Positions 35,304 to 45,767 of a stretch of 64,000 nucleotides of DNA are shown in pieces (the stretch's first letter is position 1; each line of letters begins with the position of its first letter). The stretch is taken from positions 186,001 through 250,000 of the forward strand of contig JAGTJM010000013.1 in assembly GCA_020747015.1 (NCBI GenBank), given 5' to 3'. Both the position numbers and the translations under genes were made by a program. Under the pieces are notes generated by a model. The model was not told the origin of the DNA. It searched no databases and saw nothing but the letters and a program-made list of their open reading frames with translations. This stretch comes from Pyrenochaeta sp. MPI-SDFR-AT-0127. Its lineage: Eukaryota > Ascomycota > Dothideomycetes > Pleosporales > Cucurbitariaceae.

Positions 35304-35811
35304 TGAAAGGAAGATGTTCAAGGGAAGAAAATATCTAATCAGATGAAAGGGCGGCAAAAATTACAGTGGCTTTGCTATCAATCCTCATGTCATCCGTGTT
35401 CGATGGCACTAGCAAAAGCCGAAATTCGGACTGCATCAATGGCCCTGCATGCATGTCAATTTGAATCGAACCACGGGAACAAGGAGATGGGCTGATTGAC
35501 CATTGGTTTCACCTCCCGCTGGCGCATGCGGCTTTCTTCAAGCCAACTAACTGCGAAATGCCGCATCCTCCACGTCTGCTTCAATGACTTTCTTTTTTCT
35601 TTTTTTTCTTTTTCCATCTTCCCCTCCTCATTGCGCACCCCGCACCGATGACCACCTTTGCCAGTCTTCCCGAAAGCACCCATAACCATCCATGATCTGC
35701 ACCCGCCAAGCAAGCCAAATCAAGTCAAGAGATTGTCTCGCATGCTAGCTCAAGCTTATTCGTAGAAACAAGCCCTCGCTTACCCCCAACCGGGGTCTTT
35801 CAGAGTCCAGA

Positions 35812-35820
35812 TTATCAGAT
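35812..35820 (-). promoter_or_regulatory. SreA-type GATA site 2
   Basis: ATCTGATAA on the minus strand, mid-promoter. Confidence 0.65.
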
Positions 35821-36024
35821 GGGCCGATAACTTCTGGCTAAACATCACGCTACAGCAAATCATAACATCGTATCCGCTTCCGTCTACCATAACAGGCCAT
35901 GAAAATTTGCTGTGGCATTGAGACGATTCACGTTCCGATTGCTGCACCGTCAAGCCCCAAGTTTTCAATCATAAAGGGCCCCACTTTTAGGGCACTCCTC
36001 AACTACTTGTGCCGTGAGCAGATG

Positions 36025-36033
36025 ATCTGATAA
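36025..36033 (+). promoter_or_regulatory. SreA-type GATA site 3
   Basis: ATCTGATAA on the plus strand, about 240 bp before the FET3 ATG. Confidence 0.65.
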
Positions 36034-36088
36034 CTGGCGACCCGTACCGAAGAGGGTCAGTCGAGTGCTTCTGGCCTGCGACAGGGTC

Positions 36089-36097
36089 TTATCTGAT
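36089..36097 (-). promoter_or_regulatory. SreA-type GATA site 4
   Basis: ATCAGATAA on the minus strand, about 170 bp before the FET3 ATG and 56 bp from site 3. Confidence 0.65.
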
Positions 36098-36268
36098 CCC
36101 CCGCTGTCGGACGTTCGATCTTATCTTTTTTATCAGTCTTTCGTCTTTGCACTAACGTCGCAGACTATCGCGTGAATTTCTGGAAGCCGATCTCTTCTAA
36201 TTTGCATTTACTTCTTTGACGTACAAGTTGGATTGCTTCAGCCTTCCAGGTGTTGAGCTGCCGCAAAC

Positions 36269-38189
36269 ATGGCGATCTCATTGTCCAGCTTCCTCCTTCC
36301 AATATCCCTCCTTGCCTCGCTTGCTCAATGCGCAACCGTCACCTATGACTTCGACGTAGGTTGGACATACGCGAACCCTGATGGACAGCAAACACGCCCA
36401 GTCATGGGCATTAACGGGCAATGGCCCATTCCACCCATCGTAGCTACAAAAGGAGACCAAGTCATCGTCAACGTCAAGAACTCGCTTGGAAATGAGAGCA
36501 CCTCTCTTCATTTCCACGGTCTCTACCAAAATGGAACCACCCACATGGATGGCCCCATTGCCGTCACCCAGTGTGGTATTCTCCCAGGAAGCTCGTTTAC
36601 ATACAACTTTACGGTCGGTACACTAACAACACTGTACCTTTTCAGATGCTAACTAGCTTAGGTTGATCAACCTGGCACATACTGGTATCACAGTCATGAG
36701 CGAGGGCAATATCCCGATGGTCTTCGCGGCCCCCTGATTGTGCATGATCCAGAGGATCCGCACAAGGACCTTTATGATGAGGAAATAGTTCTGACCTTGT
36801 CCGACTGGTATCACGATCTAATGCACGGTCTCCTAGCAGGCTTCATCAGCGTCGCAAATCCCTCCGGTGCGGAGCCTGTGCCACAGGCAGCTCTCCTCAA
36901 CGACACCCAGAATCTAGCTATCAAGATCCAGCCCGGAAAGACGTATCTCTTCCGTATGATCAACATGGGTGCTTTTGCGGCTCAGTATGTGTGGTTCGAA
37001 GAGCATACCATGAAGGTCGTCGAAGTCGATGGCATCTACACCGAGCCAATGGATGCTGAAATGATCTACCTGACTGCTGCGCAACGTTACAGTGTCCTTG
37101 TTACCGCAAAGAACGATACGAGCTCCAATTTCGCTTTCGTTGGAAGTATGGATCAAGACCTGTTCGATGCGATTCCTGATGGCCTGAACCCCAACGTAAC
37201 GGGATGGCTCGTCTATGACGATTCAAAGGAGAAGCCAGCACCAAAGGAAATCGAAGCATTTGAGCCATTTGACGACTTCAATCTCGTTCCCTATGATAAA
37301 GAACAATTATTCGATAAAGTCGACCGCTCCATCACACTGGACTTGAAAATGGACAATCTAAACGACGGCGCGAATTAGTAAGTCATCTCCGGTTGCCTAA
37401 TATAAGATAGAGCACAATCTAACAACAGGGTAGCGCATTCTTCAACGACATCACCTACGTTGGACCTAAAGTCCCAACCCTCTACACTGTCCTCTCCACT
37501 GGCGCAAACGCAACAGACCCGGTTATATACGGGTCCAGCACCAACTCATTCGTCCTCGCACAGAATGAAGTTGTTGAAATCGTCGTCAACAATGATGACC
37601 CTGGAAAGTACGTTTCCCATCAAGTGATCATCACATCCCACCCAGGATCCCCGCTAATCACATATAAAGACATCCCTTCCATCTCCACGGCCACGCCTTC
37701 CAAGTAGTCACCCGCTCCGACGACGAAGCTGGCATCTACGACCCTAACAATACTACAAAACCCTCCTCTACACCTATGCGTCGCGATACTGTCCTCGTGC
37801 GCCCTAACGGCCACACTGTACTACGCTTCCGCTCCGACAACCCTGGCGTGTGGCTCTTCCACTGCCATATTGAATGGCACGTCGCGTCCGGCCTTTCTGC
37901 AACACTCGTCGAGGCCCCGCTGGCCTTGCAACAGCAACTAGGAGGCAAGATTCCCACTGACCACTTGAAAGCGTGTGAGGCAGGGAAGGTGCCTACGCAG
38001 GGTAATGCTGCTGGTAATACAGTGGACTACCAGGATTTGAGGGGCGAGAATAGGCCGCCGGGCACGCTCCCTGCCGGCTTTACCGCACGTGGTATTGTTG
38101 CGTTGGTGTTTAGCTGCGTCGCTGCCTTCTTGGGCATGGGCGTCATTGGCTGGTATGGTATGAAGCCTATCAAGACCAAGACTGGCTGA
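36269..38189 (+). CDS. FET3: Multicopper ferroxidase, Fet3 family
   Basis: Four exons (36269-36613, 36662-37377, 37434-37607, 37670-38189) give 584 residues. The third exon begins after CAGGGTAG; the nearer CAACAG would create a stop. A signal peptide (cleavage near QCA-TVT) leads into three cupredoxin domains. Copper motifs are complete: LHFHG, YWYHSH, HPFHLHGH and FHCHIEWH, followed by a Leu at the axial type 1 position. A single C-terminal membrane helix (GIVALVFSCVAAFLGMGVIG) anchors it outside the plasma membrane, unlike secreted laccases. It oxidises Fe2+ to Fe3+ for FTR1. The first intron has the uncommon donor GTCGGT. Confidence 0.95.
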
Positions 38190-38644
38190 TTATTTGGGGG
38201 TTGTGTTACTTTAGAGAGGCGTTTTCAGATGGTGTTTGTTCATATACTTTGCTATGATATCAATTTGTTTCCAGAGTAGCGAGATGAATTTGAAAGCTCG
38301 CTCGATTATTATGTTGAGCGATGGTAGCTCTGATAGTGCACCATGCTGTCTATAAGATTTGTGAGAAAAGTAAAAGAAGAAAAAAGAAAGAAGGAAAGGT
38401 AGCCCTTGAAAGACCACATTGAGTGCCTAATATAGCGAAAGAAGTGCAAGTAACTTGCTCCCCGAAAATGTCGCAAAATCGCCAATAACTACAAGGTTGT
38501 AAACGAACGGCAAAGAAGATGCCGAAAAATCGATACAGAAATCGGTATACATGCCTTCATCGCAAAGCCATCGCACCTTCTGGCACAGCGCGATCATCGA
38601 ATTGACATGCCATCCTGCTCATCCCTACTCGCTCATCCATTCAT
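38190..38644. other. Convergent intergenic region
   Basis: About 455 nt between the stops of FET3 and PIS1. The A-rich tract at 38370-38395 is unremarkable. No gene supported. Confidence 0.5.
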
Positions 38645-39646
38645 CTACTGTCTTTTCTTTGATCCACCCTTCCTCGGAAGCCCTGCGATCCTCCTTGCCT
38701 TCCTGTCTCCCTCCGCAAGCCACTGGCTCGCTTTGACCATCTGCACCACATTGATCCATTGCTTGAGAGCCATGACTGGAGCAGACACGATCATCAGGAT
38801 CCATGGGACAGTTGAGTCCATCTTGTTCGCGCGAGCCATTTCCATGGCGGCTGCTGAGAAGGGGCTTGCAAAGAACATCGAGGGCTTCGGAGCAGCGGGC
38901 GAGCCGGGCTGGAGGGTGGAGGGGTTGTTGAGGTCGGAGAAGAGGGTTGGAGACAGGAGCGGGGAGCTGAAGGAGAGGAGGTAGAGGGCAATGAAGAAGA
39001 TTTCGTTCATGGCGCAGAATGTGAACAAAACTTTCTTTGAGAGTGTTAGCACTTTACCCCTCGACTAGACGCTGTAGGTAAGAGAGACTTTGGAATCGGA
39101 TGACGTACGTTGTTCGTGTAATACTGCTTCAGTAACCAACTCCGCTTCTCGTCCACATTCTTGTGGCTCTGCCCACTCTCACCCATGCTCAGCGTGGCAT
39201 ACATATGCATGTAATGGCTTGCCAAATCGAGAGAAATCAACGCCTGAAACACGATGCTCCACCGTGGAAATGCTTGCGCCAGGAAAACCATCAGACAGGA
39301 CGTTGTGCATCTGTCAGTAACCATATCCAGAACCGCACCAAACTTTGTGCTTTGTTCGTATGCTCGAGCCGCATAGCCATCTAGCGCATCGAGTAGGCAG
39401 GATACACTGTAAAGTATGGAACATGTGCGTGGGTGTAGGGGCATGTAATAGAGAGATGCTAGGGCGAGGACGATGCGGGAGTAGCCTATAGGCTCATCAG
39501 CTAGAGCGTAGATAGGGTGAGAGAAGAGACAAACCGATCAGATTAGGTACGAACAGGAAAATGTTCTCCTCTTCATCCTCGTGTGTGAGTTGCGTTGGCC
39601 TCACGGCAGCGCCATTACCGTTGAGCCTGTTCTGTGCTGCTGCCAT
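38645..39646 (-). CDS. PIS1: Phosphatidylinositol synthase (CDP-diacylglycerol-inositol 3-phosphatidyltransferase)
   Basis: Exons 39646-39535, 39485-39109 and 39034-38645 give 292 residues. The CDP-alcohol phosphotransferase signature is complete: DALDGYAAR, then GAVLDMVTD, i.e. the two D-G-A-R and G-D-D blocks. Several membrane helices fit an ER enzyme. It condenses CDP-diacylglycerol with myo-inositol. Compared with the roughly 220-residue yeast enzyme it has extra loop sequence (LLSPTLFSDLNNPS to FSAAAMEMAR) and a basic tail GGSKKRQ, common in filamentous fungi. The ATG chosen gives MAAAQNRLNG. The last intron has a CTAAC branch point. Confidence 0.94.
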
Positions 39647-40378
39647 TGTGAAGATGAATGTGTTGTTCAGGCGGGAGTGTCCAGTAGTCTCTGTCTTAAT
39701 CCTCGCTGTCGGTGCCCCGCAGCCTTTACTATGGCAGTGGAAGCTCGTATCCGTGCTGTGCTTATTTCTCCACTGCACCAAGCCACAGATCTGCGAATAA
39801 GCGTAAGGTCGTGCGGTGCGTCCGAGACCTTGTCTTTGCTTATGTAACGGTGTCGAGCCTCCAGGAAAGCGCGTAAGAGATCAAGATACGCAGCGTCGAG
39901 AGGTGTGAAAGATGGTTGAGCTTGTTTCGGGTCGGACCAGAAAGTTGTCAAAGTCGGCGCACGATAAGCCGATAACGAAGCTAGCTAGGGCTGCAGTCGG
40001 CGCAGGGGTAAAACGGTCGCGGGGCAATTGTAGGCGGAAAGATGCGCTCAAGGACGTACAGAGAAGAGCAAAAGAAGGAGCGTAGGTGTCAACAAGTAGA
40101 CGAGAAGAGATGACGATGTTTTGCTGCCTGGAGATTGGCCATGAGAATTGTTGGCTTTTCGTCCGCGAGATCCGGCTACGCGGCCTAGACCAAAAAGGGG
40201 GTCCCTTGGCAACAGGAGTCTCCAGTCAAACGCATATCGTGAGATCTGCGAGGCCGCTGCCTTCCACGGACGAGTTGGATATCCCATCATGGATGCCCTG
40301 TTTGCGTTTAGATCACCAGAATGCATATAGTTGTAGTAACAAGGAATTTTAACAGTGGCTATGCTACGACGTCATTCT
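39647..40378. other. Intergenic region between PIS1 and DRS1
   Basis: About 730 nt between two minus-strand genes, acting as PIS1 promoter. Short frames on both strands lack support. Confidence 0.5.
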
Positions 40379-42885
40379 CTACTTTCCGAAGCCCTTGAAC
40401 TCTGTCCGCTTCGCAATCTTCTTCGACTTGCTCTTAAGATGTGCTTGTTTCTCCTTCGCCTTTCCAGTACTCAATCCTCGATCAGCCTTGCCCTTCTTCC
40501 ATTCCTTGCCCTCTGTACGGAAATCCCTTGCCTCCAACTTCTTCTTGTCTTTGCCACTCAACTTCTTCTTCTTCTCCTTGACTGAGCCTCCAATAGGCCC
40601 ATTCAGAGCGGCAGCGCCTTTCTCTCTCTCGGCAACCTTTTCTTTCTCCGACTCAAACCATGTACGCCTTGGCCTGGACTTGATTTCGTCTTCGTGTTCG
40701 ATAAGGTTCACGCCTCGCTTAAGGTCACGTTCAGTGATACTCAAAGCACGTTCCTCTTTCTCTTCTTGCAGAACCTCCTCGATCTCGTCTTCGAGGTCGC
40801 GGAGCTTCTTCAGCCATCGGTCTGTCTCCTCAGCAGGTACTTGTCGGCTTACCACCTTGGCACCTTGGTCTCGGGAAGCCTTGACAGCCTGCTTGACTAC
40901 CTTTCGATCGGGCTCCGCGGCAAGTGTGCATGCTCGACCACTTCGCCCAGCGCGAGCAGTACGACCGACACGATGTAGGTAGATTTCATGATTCTGTGGG
41001 GCTTCGTAGTTGATGACAGTGGAGACGTTCTTGATATCAAGACCACGGGATGCAACGTCAGTGGCCAGGAGGTAGGCGGACTTCCCTGAACGGAAGGCTT
41101 CGACAGCTTGGATACGCTAAGCATAAGTCAGTAGGAGTATGCGACGTTTGTTGCGAGTGCATGTCATACCTGCTCTTGGCTCATGTTACCATGAAGCTCG
41201 CTAGCTTTGAGCCCACAGAGAGCGAACACAACACGAACCCTATGAGCCTCCTTCTTCTGTCTGAAGAAAATGATAACCCTCTCTGTATATATCTTCTCGC
41301 AAATGTACATGAGATAGGTGAGGCGCTTGTCCTCCTTCCCTTGCCTCACCCTTACAAATTCTTGGGTCAGACCAGCGACAGTCTGCCTCTTTGCGTCGAC
41401 CATGAGCCGCACTGGCTTGTCCATACCAATGCGAATTAACTTGTCGACTGAACTTGTCATGGTGGCGGAGAACAGCATGGTCTGTCGTGATTTAGGGATG
41501 GTTGTCAAGATTTCGTTCAGCTGGGTTTCGAAACCTTCTTCAAGCATTCGATCCGCTTCGTCAAGAACAAGGATCTCGAGATGCTCGACTTGAAATGCAG
41601 CTGTGTTTTGCATATGATCAATGAAACGACCTGGTGTTGCAATGACTACGTCTGGTCGTGTTTTGAGAACAGCCTCTTGCTCACGAGACGAAAAACCACC
41701 CGCCATGAGAGCAAACGTGATATCGGTGAAGGATGCAAGCTTTGTAGCAACATTGAAACACTGTACAGCTAATTCACGCGTGGGCATGAAGATGGCGACG
41801 CGCGTAGTTGGGACCTTCTTTGGTCTGTAGAGAAGGCGTTCGAGGATGGGGATAAGGAAGGCGGCCGTTTTGCCGGAACCGGTTTCGGCTCCTCCAACGA
41901 CGTCCTTGCCCTGCATAGCTATAGGGACAGCCTTGCTCTGAATTGGTGTTGGCTCAGTGAAACCCACAGATGCAAGACCTCGGAGGATAGGTCTTGAAAG
42001 AGACATAGCCTGAAATGAGCCATTACCGCCTTTACTGCCCTTCTTCTTCTTGATAGAAACGCTGTCTTCGGGGGCAAAGAAAGCTGCGGCCTTTTTCGCC
42101 TCCACAGCATCCTCTTGGTCGCTTCTATCCTCACCCTCTGAGTCAGTCGCCTCAAGGTCCATGGGATGTGGCACAGCGGGTGCGACCGCATCATCGTCTG
42201 ATTCGACTTCATTTTCAGCTTCGTCACCATCAGGCTCACTGCCCTCGTCTTCTGAGGCTTCCTCATCTTGATCGTCCTCATCCTCTGAGTCGCTTGCAGC
42301 TCCCATACCGAAGGCATCGTCTGCCAACAGCTCGTCATCCTCGCCGAAACCCTCAAATTTGTCCTCATCCGACTCCTCGATTGCTTCTGACTTGGCGAGT
42401 TCCTTCGCATTCTTCTTATTTCGTCTTCGCTCAATGATATCGTCAACATCGACCGCCATGCCAGCCTTTCCTAACTTGGACTCCTGTGCAACGGTACCAT
42501 TGTCATTTCCCCACCCGTCAAAGTCCTCCACAAACCCGGTATCAATATCTCCGACTGCAAATTCGAAGTCGCTCGCGATGTCATCGTTCTCTTCAAGGTC
42601 TTCACCCGGCTGTGGCATCTCCACATCGTCCTCGGCGACTTCAGAATCTGGTTCCGGCTCATTCTGCTTCCCCTTTTTGCCCTTCTTTTTGTCCTTTTTT
42701 GCTTTCTTTGATGTCACCTCCTTGGGCTTTATGTTCAGATCTGGGTCTTCTGTGTACTTCCTCTTTTTTCCGCGCCCCGATAACTTGGCCGACGCAGCAG
42801 CCAGATCCTCGGCACCACCGTCATCGGATACATCGTCGTGGTCGGAGATCGTAAAGACGAAGTCGTCGTCGAAATTCGGCGCCAT
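40379..42885 (-). CDS. DRS1: ATP-dependent RNA helicase Drs1 (DDX27), ribosome biogenesis
   Basis: Exons 42885-41170 and 41116-40379 (53-nt intron) give 817 residues. An acidic, Lys-rich N-terminal 290 residues precede the helicase core: Q-motif at F309-Q316, Walker A AETGSGKT (333-340), PTREL (368-372), TPGR (417-420), DEAD (442-445), SAT, then motifs V and VI (RGLDIKNV, HRVGRTARAGR). The intron falls between the two RecA lobes. The C-terminus is a coiled, very basic nucleolar-type tail ending FKGFGK. By orthology it works in 60S subunit assembly in the nucleolus. Confidence 0.95.
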
Positions 42886-43537
42886 ATTCCCGGATGTCAG
42901 CTTGTCAATCGACTCTGATGCTGAAATGTACAGTGGGAAAGTGGAAATTTCATGGCAAAAAAGATGCTAGCGCAATTGTCTGGCCGGGCGGTGAGCAAGG
43001 CCCGACCCTGGCTCGGAGCAGTAGCGCACCGGCATGCTCACGGACCCACTTCAACCTCTAGGCACCAGAGACGTTCTCCCCAAATGCTCCCATACACTAA
43101 TGCTCTTCTACCCAATCATGGTAAATATCGTGCGCCACTATGTGAATGTTTACGGCCGCCATGGACTGCAGCCTTGTGATGCCCGCTAAATGCCTTTTTC
43201 TAAGCCTTCCCGACGGCCGCTTTGCGAGGATTCCCTCCTTGCTGAATGGCTCAGCCTGCTTTCAAACTCTCCAATATCCAGATTAGTATCGCCTTCAAGC
43301 AGCAACCTGAAGGCAGCCGTGACTCACAGCCTTGTAACGCAGGATAAGTATAAGGCGCTCCTTCCGTTCACCTCCGTTCCTACTTCCAAAACCCTCCATC
43401 CCGGGACGTCAGCCTGATCCACCCTAACCTTCTTGGCCGTTTTCGGCTTTGTATAACTTCTCATCGCTACTACTACTCATTTCCAATACCTTCAGTCCTT
43501 CCTCTCATTGACGAACTGTTGCTATTTACAATACATC
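42886..43537. other. Divergent promoter region (DRS1 / RBR protein)
   Basis: About 650 nt between two start codons. No gene supported. It becomes CT-rich close to 43538. Confidence 0.5.
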
Positions 43538-44650
43538 ATGGCCCGCACCAAGCAAGTACCACGTCTGCGCTCGGATGGCTCAGGTTGGACGTACCTCCGT
43601 CCAACAACGAACGTGCAGACAAGAGCTCGAGTAGCTCCATCTACTTCTTCCACCAGCACACGTGTCCTGCGCTCTCATGTTGCCAAGGCAGCAGCTGTGA
43701 CTAAGGTCGTCAAACCACAAACACGTCGCCGCCGCGCAGACCCATGGACTCCAAAGCGCAAAGTGAAGCCAAATCCGAATCCTAGGCCCCGTGCACCGCC
43801 TCCGACTCATTTCACCTGTCGCATTTGTATCGAAGAGCAGACTACTGATCAATTCGTGAAATGGGTACCAGCGAAGCGAGGACGGTGGACAACCCCCCTG
43901 GACATTCCTTACAACTGCATTGCGCACTTGGGTCGCAATCCTCGAAACAAGAAAATTGACCCAGTATGCAAAACCTGCATCGGTAATGCCATGTCCGCTC
44001 GCCTCGACACATTAGGCGCGAGAAAAGTAGGCACTGGCTGCCTTGAACCTGGCTGCCTTGAGCTCTGGAACCACGATTTTGTCGTGCGGTATATGCCCCG
44101 TGGGGAACCGCTTGAGAAATTCAATATGGAGATGTTCAACGTCTGGCTTGAAGACGCGAACCCCAAGCCTCTCACATGTCTTTCGCCAACCTGTACCGCT
44201 ATTGGCCTCCCAGATCCTGCTGCCCCAGGGTTCCCACAGGTCACATGTCACGAGTGTTCTTTCCGAGCCTGCGCACAGTGTCTTATTCCCTGGCACAAAG
44301 ACCTCACATGCGCTGAGTACTCAGCACGCCATATCAACGACCAAATATCCGACCCTGAAAAGGACACACTGAAGCTTATGCAAACCAAAGACGGCAAGCG
44401 ATGCCCCAACTGTCACCTGGTCATCGAAAAAGATGGTGGCTGTGACAGCATGTTTTGCTCTGGATGCCACAAGTATTTCAACTGGGCCCAAGCTGCGAGT
44501 GCAATTCCGGGCGCCAAGAAAGCCGAACCAATCTTCCGCGATCAACCATACTGGGTGAGTACGGCACATCGGACATGTGAGATGGACGGCATCTTGGGGA
44601 TTGCCGAGGATGCTGGAGTAGTGGCGCCGGTGGTTGCTGCTGCCGCTTAG
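43538..44650 (+). CDS. RING-IBR-RING (RBR) type E3 ubiquitin ligase-like protein
   Basis: Taken as one exon, 370 residues from MARTKQ. A basic, disordered N-terminus (about 1-85) is followed by a RING1-like region (CRICIEEQTTDQF, VCKTCIG), an in-between-RING segment (CLSPTCTAIGL, VTCHECSFRACAQCL, WHKDLTC) and RING2 (RCPNCHLVIEKDGGCDSMFC). The Cys in GGC is where RBR ligases form their thioester with ubiquitin. RING2 is unusual: the normal FCWxC is FNWAQ, so the last zinc site is incomplete. A possible donor GTGAGT at 44554 leaves the C-terminal 30 residues uncertain. Substrates unknown. Confidence 0.85.
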   Translation: MARTKQVPRLRSDGSGWTYLRPTTNVQTRARVAPSTSSTSTRVLRSHVAKAAAVTKVVKPQTRRRRADPWTPKRKVKPNPNPRPRAPPPTHFTCRICIEEQTTDQFVKWVPAKRGRWTTPLDIPYNCIAHLGRNPRNKKIDPVCKTCIGNAMSARLDTLGARKVGTGCLEPGCLELWNHDFVVRYMPRGEPLEKFNMEMFNVWLEDANPKPLTCLSPTCTAIGLPDPAAPGFPQVTCHECSFRACAQCLIPWHKDLTCAEYSARHINDQISDPEKDTLKLMQTKDGKRCPNCHLVIEKDGGCDSMFCSGCHKYFNWAQAASAIPGAKKAEPIFRDQPYWVSTAHRTCEMDGILGIAEDAGVVAPVVAAAA

Positions 44651-45767
44651 GCAAGGATTTCAGTGGACTCTAGAAATGTAACGGCCGATATGATTGCAAC
44701 GGCGTTTGGGCTTTCCACAGGTTTAATGGCTTTCGAGGCTTGATCGCAATGGCCTGGAGTACACAGTGTTGGCTGATCAGGGTATCGTTTCCCAACACCA
44801 AGGAACCTTTCATCACTGTATCCGTTCGTACGATGGCGCAAAGCAAAAGTGAGCGTGATGTCTCAGTTTCTTGTGTTCACTGGTCACACTGAACAGGCAG
44901 GCACGAATATATGCACAGCTTAACTGGTTGTCCTTTTGCACTAGCAGCTACTCCCCAGAGAGACAATCGACGCTTGCTAGGACATCAAACTAGAACATGC
45001 CTCGACTTGATAAGCCATCACGCTATGAAGAATAGCACGAGAACTAATTGAAGTATATGCAATCACATAGTTCTCCGCATTAGGGGAAGCCGTAGTTGAG
45101 AACAACGAATTGCCCAAAATAGATCAAACCTTTCACCGCAGTGAGCGAGAATTGGGCGAACGCAACGCATAATGGATTTTGCGAAGCCCCAAGGCTCCAA
45201 ATAATTGTAAATTCGATGGTCTGATTGCAATATATTTACACGAACCCGGTCCATTCTGAAAGAGCACCCCTGCCGAACCTGCACGAGCGAATTAGTCCCT
45301 CATGTCCTGCCTCTCATTGTTCCCGTTGTGCTAGACTCCCTCCTCTGCGCCGCATGATGCATCCCACTAGCCATTTTGAACGCCTGATGAACGCTGAATG
45401 AGCACCACAGCTTGACCTGGATTGTATGTTGGATTATATGAGTGGAGTTAACCAAACCTTTTTGTGGAGTTTGCTATGTGTTCTTTCAGCAGCCCTTTTA
45501 CTGTTTTTTTTCTGGTTTTGTTGTTAGAGCTCCGGGACGACATGGATACGAACCTAATACAGCGTCGAGTCCGGAAGCGATTCGTGATGCTGAACTCCAT
45601 GTTTGTGGTTCAGTGTCAAGGTGGCGGTTTGCCCATGAGGCGTATTTTTGGCGCTGCGTTGTGCTGCAAGCGTGACTGAACAAGCAAGAATGTCAGAACT
45701 CCCATATTATCATCAAATAATAGGAGAGATTTATAGCGAACATGTGCAAGCTTAGCTGATAAGAAAC
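44651..45767. other. Convergent intergenic region
   Basis: About 1.1 kb between the stops of the RBR gene and PAP1. Two overlapping frames at 45442-45679 have no recognisable motif. No RNA gene seen. Confidence 0.45.

Larger units (their letters stand above)
35247..36268. promoter_or_regulatory. Divergent FTR1-FET3 promoter
   Basis: A 1,022-bp region between two start codons with no gene of its own. It holds four exact copies of ATCWGATAA, the site bound by the iron-repressing GATA factors SreA/Sre1/Fep1, plus looser GATA motifs (about 35824, 36121 and 36130). Repression by such a factor under iron sufficiency is the expected mode. The factor itself is not in the window. Confidence 0.8.

Noticed and set aside
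37428..37433. Splice acceptor CAACAG in FET3
   Set aside because: Joining there makes a TAG at the junction; the next AG (37433) gives YAFFND and stays open.
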